Of a stretch of 64,000 bases of DNA, positions 58,784 to 64,000 are shown in pieces. Source of the stretch: Leifsonia sp. TF02-11 (GTDB taxonomy: Bacteria > Actinomycetota > Actinomycetes > Actinomycetales > Microbacteriaceae); contig NZ_JAGEKP010000003.1 of the NCBI RefSeq assembly GCF_017565305.1, forward strand, positions 372,001-436,000, written 5' to 3'. The translations under genes and the position numbers were made by a program. Within the stretch, counting starts at the first letter, position 1; each line of letters begins with the position of its first letter. Below the pieces are notes generated by a model that was not told the origin of the DNA, searched no databases, and saw only the letters and a list, made by a program, of their open reading frames with translations.

Positions 58784-59398
58784 GTGAGCGGCGAGGGAGG
58801 CGCCTGGGAGCGGAACCGCGTTCTGCTCTCGGACGCCTCGTTCGCCGTCGGCTCGGTGTGCTTCGCGCTCGCCGCGCTTCCATCGATCGCCGAGGCACTA
58901 GGCGCCGTGGTCACGAACGTCGTCTTCGTGATCGGTTCGATCTTCTTCACGGTGGGAGCCGGGCTGGCGCTCGGCCTCCCGAACCGCAGCTCGTCGGTCA
59001 TCCAGTTCGTCGGCACACTCTTCTTCAACGTCAGCACGTCGCTCGCGCTCGCCGCGGCCGTGCCGGCCGGAGCCGCGGGAGGGACCGGCTGGCGCCCTGA
59101 CGCCTACGGCTCGACGTGCTTCCTGGTGTCGAGCGTGCTCGCCGTGGTCGCGCTGGCTCGGCAGCACGCCGGCGCCCGGGATACCACGGGAGGCTGGCTC
59201 AACCTGGTCGGCTCCGTGCTGTTCGGGTTCGCCGCCGTCGGTGCGTTCGAGCCGCCGGGCACCGACGCGCTCCTCAGCCCGTTCTGGACCGGGGTGGGTA
59301 CCGTCGGCGGGGCGCTCTGCTTCCTGGCGGCGGCGCTCCTCGGCCTCGTTCCGCGTCCGCGGGCTCGGGCTCAGCGTGCGGCGACCGTCTCGAAGTAA
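58784..59398 (+). CDS. YrhK-like membrane protein
   Basis: 204 residues from GTG 58784 with about six helices. Two internal repeats each start with a polar motif and hairpin: LLSDASFAVGSVCFALAALP then VIGSIFFTVGAGLALGLPNR, and STCFLVSSVLAVVALARQHA then LNLVGSVLFGFAAVGAFEPP. This is the pattern of YrhK-domain proteins. Adjacent to gadB (11 bp), so probably co-transcribed. It overlaps the tail of the convergent epimerase gene by 28 bases. Function unknown. Confidence 0.75.
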   Translation: MSGEGGAWERNRVLLSDASFAVGSVCFALAALPSIAEALGAVVTNVVFVIGSIFFTVGAGLALGLPNRSSSVIQFVGTLFFNVSTSLALAAAVPAGAAGGTGWRPDAYGSTCFLVSSVLAVVALARQHAGARDTTGGWLNLVGSVLFGFAAVGAFEPPGTDALLSPFWTGVGTVGGALCFLAAALLGLVPRPRARAQRAATVSK

Positions 59399-60276
59399 TA
59401 CCCCGCAGCGAAGTCCTCCAGCAGGGTCGGGTGCGTCGGCTGCCACCCGTAGCGTTCGCGGGTGATCGCGCTGGAGGCCGGGATGTCCATGCCGAAGAAG
59501 CGACCGATCCAGCCGAAGTGCGCGTCGACGTCCTCGGGGGCGATCGACTCGACGGGGAGGCCGAGGCCGGCTCCGATCGCCTCCGCGATCTGGCGGGTCG
59601 GGATGCCCTCCTCGCTCACGCCGTGGACGCGTGCTGCCGGTGTCGCCTGCTCGAGCGCGAGTCGCACGAGGTGCGCCGCATCGAGCCGGTGGACCGCCGG
59701 CCAGCGGTTGCCGCCGTCTCCGACGTAGCCGGCGACGCCCTTCTCGCGGGCGACGCGCACGAGCTCTGCGCTGAAGCCGTGGTCGCCCGGGCCGTGCACG
59801 GTCGGCGCGAACCGCAGGGCGACCGGACGCACGCCGCGATCGGCGTACTCGAACGCGAAGGCCTCTCCGCCGCCGCGGGGAGCGTCGGCGCCGACGTACG
59901 GGGAGGGCACGTCTTCGGTCAGCACCTCGCCCGGACGCGCGACGATTCCGGACGCGAACAGGAACGGCCGGTCGGAGCCCGCGAGCTCGTCGCCGATGGT
60001 GGCGACGACGGCGCGTTCGGTGCGGCCCGCTCCCGCGTAGTCGGAGAAGTCGTGCTTGAAGCCGAGGTGGATGACAGCATCTGCGGCTGCGGCGCCCGAC
60101 CGGATGCTCTCCAGGTCGTCGAGCGAGCCGAGCACCGGCGTGGCGCCGGCCGTGCGGATGCGCTCGGCGGAGGCGTCGGAGCGGGCGAGGCCGGTCACCT
60201 CGTGACCGGCGGAGACGAGTTCGGGGACGACGGCGGATCCGATCCAGCCGGATGCTCCGGTGACGAAGACGCGCAT
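59371..60276 (-). CDS. NAD-dependent epimerase/dehydratase (extended SDR)
   Basis: 301 residues. Rossmann motif VFVTGASGWIGSAVVPELVS, then LGFKHDFSDYAGAGRTERAV, GIVARPGEVLTEDV and YADRGVRPVALRFAPTVHGP. There is no clear YxxxK dyad (a Tyr occurs in EYADRG), so it may be an atypical reductase like those of Saccharomyces-type Ycjx-group NAD(P)-binding proteins; substrate unknown. GGAGG before ATG 60276. It is divergent from the TetR gene with several operator-like repeats between them. Confidence 0.85.
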   Translation of the reverse strand: MRVFVTGASGWIGSAVVPELVSAGHEVTGLARSDASAERIRTAGATPVLGSLDDLESIRSGAAAADAVIHLGFKHDFSDYAGAGRTERAVVATIGDELAGSDRPFLFASGIVARPGEVLTEDVPSPYVGADAPRGGGEAFAFEYADRGVRPVALRFAPTVHGPGDHGFSAELVRVAREKGVAGYVGDGGNRWPAVHRLDAAHLVRLALEQATPAARVHGVSEEGIPTRQIAEAIGAGLGLPVESIAPEDVDAHFGWIGRFFGMDIPASSAITRERYGWQPTHPTLLEDFAAGYYFETVAAR

Positions 60277-60309
60277 GGGAATGACCTCCAGAGTCGGTGG
60301 TGCTCACAT

Positions 60310-60373
60310 TGATGTCAGTGACTGTCGTCAGTGACTGACATCACGATACCACTGATGTCAGAACGTGTCATCA
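60310..60373. promoter_or_regulatory. TetR-type operator repeats between epimerase and TetR genes
   Basis: TGATGTCAGT at 60310-60319 and ACTGACATCA at 60334-60343 form a 10-bp perfect inverted repeat; a second, weaker pair is TGATGTCAG at 60353-60361 with TGTCATCA at 60366-60373. TCAGTGACTG recurs between them. They occupy the 125-bp gap between the divergent genes. Confidence 0.7.
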
Positions 60374-60401
60374 CTGTTCGGGAAGCCGCTACACTTGCCG
60401 G

Positions 60402-60962
60402 GTGGGACGCTGGACACCGGACGCGCGCGGCCGCCTTGCACAGGCGGCCATCGAGCTGTACGCCGAGCGCGGCTTCGAAGGCACCACGGTCGCCGACATC
60501 GCCGAACGCGCCGGCGTCACCGAACGCACGTTCTTCCGGCACTACGCCGACAAGCGCGAGGTGCTCTTCGCCGGGTCGTCGGCGCTGCAGGAGGCCGTGC
60601 TCGCGGCGATCGCCGCAGCCCCGGACGACGCGCCGCCGTTCGCTGTCGCGGCCGCCGGGATGCGTGCCGCCGCCGCGCTCATCGACAGCGGCGGAGGCGA
60701 CTTCCCGCGCAGGCGTTCGGCGGTGATCGCGGCGAACCCGAGTCTCCAGGAGCGCGAACTGCTCAAGCTGGCGTCACTCGCGTCGGCCAGTGGAGAGGCG
60801 CTACGCGCCCGCGGCGTCGCCGAGCCGGCGGCCAGCCTGGCGGGCCAAGCGGCGGTGGGCGCCTTCCATGTCGGCTTCGCACAGTGGATCGCCGGGCCGG
60901 CCGAGGCGACGCTCACCTCCCACGTCGACGCCGCCCTGCGCACGCTGCCGACCCTCGCCTGA
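60402..60962 (+). CDS. TetR-family regulator
   Basis: 186 residues from GTG 60402. The helix-turn-helix reads AAIELYAERGFEGTTVADIA followed by ERAGVTERTFFRHYADKREV. The C-terminal ligand domain is helical and Ala-rich without assigned ligand. It likely represses itself and the divergent epimerase through the repeats upstream. Slightly shorter than typical TetR (about 200). Confidence 0.9.
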   Translation: MGRWTPDARGRLAQAAIELYAERGFEGTTVADIAERAGVTERTFFRHYADKREVLFAGSSALQEAVLAAIAAAPDDAPPFAVAAAGMRAAAALIDSGGGDFPRRRSAVIAANPSLQERELLKLASLASASGEALRARGVAEPAASLAGQAAVGAFHVGFAQWIAGPAEATLTSHVDAALRTLPTLA

Positions 60963-61045
60963 CACCGGCGCCGAGCGCGCCCGCAGAGCACGCCGTCGCG
61001 CCGGCAGAGCACGCCGTCACGGCGCGTCCTGCCGGCTCGTCGTCC

Positions 61046-62038
61046 TCAGACGAGCGCGGCGTCGATCGCGGCGAGCTCGTCCGCGGTCAGGGCGGGGCCG
61101 TGGAGGGCGCCCAGGTTCTGCTCGAGCTGCGCGACACTGCTCGCACCGATGATCGCCGACACCACGACCGGCTCGCGCAGCACCCACTGCAGCGCCAGCT
61201 GCGCGAGGGTCTGGCCCCGGCCGGACGCGATGCCGTTCAGCGCCCGCACCTTCGCCAGCACGTCGTCGGTCAGGTCGGACTCGTGCAGGAACACACTCGT
61301 GACCGCTCGCGAGCCCTCCGGCACGCCGTTCAGATAACGGTCCGTGAGCATCCCCTGGGCGAGCGGAGAGAAGACGATCGCCGCGGCGCCCGCGCGGTCC
61401 ACGGCCTCCAGCGTGCCGTCCTCCACGTGTCGGTCGAACATCGAGTAGCGCGGCTGGTGCAGCAGCAACGGTGTGCCGGCGGCGGCCAGCAGCGCAGCCG
61501 CCGCCTCGGTCTGTGCCGGGTCGTAGTTCGAGATTCCGGTGTAGAGCGCCTTGCCCTGGCCGACGGCCGTCGTCAGCGCGCCCATCGACTCCTCGAGCGG
61601 GGTCTCCGTGTCGGGGCGGTGGTGGTAGAACACGTCGACGTAGTCGAGACCGAGCCGCGTCAGGCTCTGGTCGAGCGACGACAGCAGGTACTTGCGCGAG
61701 CCGAAGTCGCCGTACGGACCGGGCCACATCAGGTAACCGGCCTTGGTGGATACGACGATCTCATCGCGGTAGGCGCGCAGGTCGGTGGCGAGGATGCGAC
61801 CGAAGAACTCCTCGGCGGCTCCCGGAGGCGGACCGTAGTTATTCGCGAGGTCGAAGTGCGTCACACCGAGGTCGAACGCGCGCAGCACGATCGCGCGCTG
61901 CGTGTCGAAAGATCGGGCGGTGCCGAAGTTCTGCCACAGACCGAGCGACAGCGGCGGCAGCTGGAGTCCGCTGCGCCCGGCGCGGCGGTAGGTCATCGAG
62001 TCGTAGCGGGCGGGGTCGGCGACGAAAGCTGGGGGCAT
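61046..62038 (-). CDS. Aldo/keto reductase (YghZ/L-glyceraldehyde-3-phosphate reductase type)
   Basis: 330 residues. Tetrad Asp63 and Tyr68 (FDLANNYGPPPGAAEEFFGR), Lys99 (VSTKAGYLMWPGPYGDFGSR) and His139-140 (FYHHRPDTETPLEESM). The insert MWPGPYGDFGSRKYLLSSLD is typical of the YghZ subgroup, which reduces short aldehydes such as methylglyoxal or L-glyceraldehyde 3-phosphate. ATG 62038. NADPH dependent by family. Confidence 0.93.
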   Translation of the reverse strand: MPPAFVADPARYDSMTYRRAGRSGLQLPPLSLGLWQNFGTARSFDTQRAIVLRAFDLGVTHFDLANNYGPPPGAAEEFFGRILATDLRAYRDEIVVSTKAGYLMWPGPYGDFGSRKYLLSSLDQSLTRLGLDYVDVFYHHRPDTETPLEESMGALTTAVGQGKALYTGISNYDPAQTEAAAALLAAAGTPLLLHQPRYSMFDRHVEDGTLEAVDRAGAAAIVFSPLAQGMLTDRYLNGVPEGSRAVTSVFLHESDLTDDVLAKVRALNGIASGRGQTLAQLALQWVLREPVVVSAIIGASSVAQLEQNLGALHGPALTADELAAIDAALV

Positions 62039-62080
62039 GGGCACCAGCCTAGGGCGCGCGGTCGGCACTACCTTTGTCGT

Positions 62081-63250
62081 GTGAGCGGGGCGACGGGAGG
62101 CCGGATCGCGCGGGTCGCATCGCGCGTGTCCACGATGGAGCTGCTGTTCGACCTCGTCTTCGTCTTCACGATCGGCCAGCTGACCGCTGTCATCGTGACC
62201 GACCCCGGCGTGGAGTCCGTGCTCCGCTCGGCGGCGATCCTCGCCGTCGTCTGGTGGATGTACGACGCCTTCGCGTGGCTCACCAACCAGGCGGTGCCCG
62301 ACACCGCGGCGGTCCGCCTGCTGTTGATCGCGGCAATGGCGGCCTTCCTCGTGCTGTCGCTCGCGATCCCCGACGTGTTCACCGGCTCGGGCATCCTCTT
62401 CGGAGTCGCGTATCTGGCGGTGGTCGTCATCCACGCCGGACTGTTCATCGCGCGCGGTGGTCGCGAATCGGTGCGCGTGATGCTGCACGTCGGCCCGCTC
62501 AACGTCATCGCCGCTCTGCTGATCATCGCCTCCGGGTTCGCGACCGGCTGGCTGGAGTGGGCGCTGTTCCTCGCGCCGCTCGTGCTCTTCCTGGTCTCGG
62601 GGCTCGTCGCCAGGGCCGACCCGTTCGCGATCTCCGCGTCGCACTTCGTCGAGCGCCACGGTCTCCTCATGATCATCGCGTTCGGCGAATCGATCGTCTC
62701 GGTCGGGGCCGGGCTGACGGCCTCCGGGATCTCGGCGCAGGTCGTGCTCGGCGCGATCGCCACCGTCGCGATGGTGGCCGCGCTCTGGTGGTGCTACTTT
62801 TCGGGCGATGATTCCCGGGCCGAGCATGCACTGGGGTCGCTCCCGCGCCGCGGCGGCACGACGCTCGCGCTCACCGCGTACTACCTCGCGCACTTCGTGA
62901 TGCTATTCGGCCTGGTCGGGGTCGCTGCGGGCCTCCATCTCGCCCTGGAGGATGCCTTCGCCCCCGCGTCGCCCGCCGCATCGTTGCTGCTCGCCGGCGG
63001 CGTCGCCGTCTACCTCGTCGGGGACGCCGAGTACCGGCGCGAGCTCCGGCTCGGTCCGTGGGGGTTCCGGTTCGCCGGCGCGGCAGCGAGTCTGTGTGTC
63101 GGCCTCCTCGCCGCGTGGATGGTCCCCAGGAGTGCTGGCGGACTGCCAGGGCTCGCGCTGATCGGCGCGCTCCTCGCCGTCGTCGTGCTCGTGCTGGTGG
63201 CGGAACGGCCCCGGCGCACTGAGAGGCAGGGCCAACGTCGGCGCCCCTGA
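62081..63250 (+). CDS. Low-temperature requirement A (LtrA) family membrane protein
   Basis: 389 residues from GTG 62081, with about eleven hydrophobic helices. Family blocks: STMELLFDLVFVFTIGQLTA (the E-L-F-F-D-L-V-F-V motif), VVWWMYDAFAWLTNQ, ASHFVERHGLLMIIAFGESI and VAALWWCYFSGDD. LtrA was named for low-temperature growth in Listeria; no transport or enzyme activity is established. Divergent from the aldo/keto reductase with 42 bp between. Confidence 0.9.
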   Translation: MSGATGGRIARVASRVSTMELLFDLVFVFTIGQLTAVIVTDPGVESVLRSAAILAVVWWMYDAFAWLTNQAVPDTAAVRLLLIAAMAAFLVLSLAIPDVFTGSGILFGVAYLAVVVIHAGLFIARGGRESVRVMLHVGPLNVIAALLIIASGFATGWLEWALFLAPLVLFLVSGLVARADPFAISASHFVERHGLLMIIAFGESIVSVGAGLTASGISAQVVLGAIATVAMVAALWWCYFSGDDSRAEHALGSLPRRGGTTLALTAYYLAHFVMLFGLVGVAAGLHLALEDAFAPASPAASLLLAGGVAVYLVGDAEYRRELRLGPWGFRFAGAAASLCVGLLAAWMVPRSAGGLPGLALIGALLAVVVLVLVAERPRRTERQGQRRRP

Positions 63251-63264
63251 GTAGCATGCGTGCC

Positions 63265-64000
63265 ATGGACACCATCGAGTGGCTCCTCGACTCCGATCCG
63301 AGCATCCGCTGGCAGGTGCTGCGCGATCTGGCCGGTGCGTCCGACGAGACCGTCATCGCCGAACGTGACCGCGTGGCCACCGAAGGCTGGGGCGCGCACC
63401 TGCTCGACCTGCAGGGTCCGGACGGCACCTGGGACGGCGGCGTCTACCGCCCGGGCTGGGCGCAGGAGGACCGGCCGTTCTTCGACGCGTGGACCGCGAC
63501 CCACTTCGTCCTCCAGCAGCTCGTCGCGTTCGGCGTCGACCCCCGTCACCCGCGAGCCATCGAGGCCGTGTCGCACGTGCGCGACCACGTGCGCTGGGAT
63601 CACGCGGGCGAACCGTACTTCGAGGGGGAGACCGAGCCCTGCATCAACGGCGTGGTCCTCTCGGCCGCGGCCTACTTCGGGCAGGACGGTTCTCGCGTCG
63701 CCGCCACGTTGGCCGCCGATCGGCTGGGCGACGGCGCCTGGAACTGCTGGGCCGAGTACGGCGCCCGGGTGTCGTCGTTCCACACGACGATCTGCGCGGT
63801 CGAGGGACTCGCGGCCTGGGTCGCGACCGGGCGCGCCGACGATGCGGCGGCCGACGCCCTGCTGACGGGCGAGGAGTACCTCCTCGAGCGCCGGCTCTTC
63901 CGCCGGCTGACCACGGGCGCCGTCGCCGACCCGCGGATGACCCTGCTGAGCAATCCGGTGCGCTGGTTCCATGACATCCTGCGCGGGCTCGAACACTTCC
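63265..64000 (+). CDS. Squalene-cyclase/prenyltransferase-repeat-like protein, 5' part
   Basis: 245 residues are visible and the frame runs off the right edge. Repeats of a QW/alpha-toroid type are seen: LLDLQGPDGTWDGGVYRPGW then EDRPFFDAWTATHFVLQQLV, and GRLFRRLTTGAV near the end. LDLQxPDGxWxGG is the classical turn of squalene-hopene cyclase-type barrels, but no DXDD catalytic motif is seen in this part. Related proteins of unknown role occur in actinobacteria. ATG 63265 chosen; ATG 63256 is an alternative. Confidence 0.72.
   Translation, partial: MDTIEWLLDSDPSIRWQVLRDLAGASDETVIAERDRVATEGWGAHLLDLQGPDGTWDGGVYRPGWAQEDRPFFDAWTATHFVLQQLVAFGVDPRHPRAIEAVSHVRDHVRWDHAGEPYFEGETEPCINGVVLSAAAYFGQDGSRVAATLAADRLGDGAWNCWAEYGARVSSFHTTICAVEGLAAWVATGRADDAAADALLTGEEYLLERRLFRRLTTGAVADPRMTLLSNPVRWFHDILRGLEHF

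Noticed and set aside
60980-61021. Direct repeat of GCAGAGCACGCCGTC behind the TetR gene as a CRISPR-like repeat
   Set aside because: Only two copies with no spacer of regular length and no cas genes; just a local duplication.
1-64000. tRNA, rRNA, prophage, insertion sequence or CRISPR array
   Set aside because: No transposase, integrase or phage structural gene, no rRNA-like stretch and no repeat-spacer array was seen; tRNA genes were not found by eye, but a covariance-model search would be needed to exclude them fully.

Overview
The window is 64 kb of very GC-rich, densely packed chromosome. It looks like a member of the Microbacteriaceae (Actinobacteria), probably Leifsonia or a near relative. 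This rests on GTG and ATGA/GTGA-coupled starts, many very small membrane or acidic proteins, a DUF7882-type small protein, actinobacterial PASTA kinase and araBDA arrangements, and no sign of plasmid, phage or rRNA/tRNA genes. The genus is inference.

Layout. 1-8 kb: the end of a serine beta-lactamase-like hydrolase, small housekeeping genes, two NUDIX/HAD-type enzymes, a TMEM175-type channel and a large GH3 glycosidase. 7.9-11 kb: two Gfo/Idh/MocA oxidoreductases and an alpha/beta hydrolase. 11-26 kb: mostly small or poorly known genes (coiled-coil, Rho-N-like, VanZ, AEC transporter, TPR, TOPRIM, SGNH-GAF fusion, 5'-3' exonuclease), with three decayed pieces: an SRPBCC gene broken by a TAA, a VanZ remnant, and a short duplicated fragment. 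25.6-26.8 kb: a divergent MarR/reductase pair with a two-site operator. 26.9-31.9 kb: a LacI-type regulator followed by a tightly coupled araB-araD-araA operon with a perfect LacI-type operator. 33.8-38 kb: efeO-efeB and a secreted phosphoesterase.

38-54 kb is the most distinctive part. A lytic transglycosylase and a PASTA kinase with overlapping reading frames precede pstC-pstA-pstS. pstB is not next: six surface-protein genes lie between pstS and pstB. These encode a large membrane-anchored binding-protein-like protein, another PstS-like secreted protein, a WxL-type protein, a DUF916 (WxL-interacting) protein, a Ser/Pro/Gly-rich anchored protein, and a sortase-fold membrane protein that has lost its catalytic His and Cys. 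Eleven-bp-periodic PHO-box-like repeats precede pstC, the large surface protein and the DUF916 gene. I infer a phosphate-starvation regulon that couples high-affinity phosphate uptake to assembly of a cell-surface complex.

54-64 kb: small enzymes, an acyl-hydrolase, a META lipoprotein, glutamate decarboxylase, a YrhK-like protein, a TetR/epimerase divergent pair with repeated operators, an aldo/keto reductase, LtrA, and the start of a squalene-cyclase-like protein cut by the window edge.

Five copies of an exactly 57-nt palindrome lie 10-45 nt behind stop codons across the window and form a dispersed repeat family.
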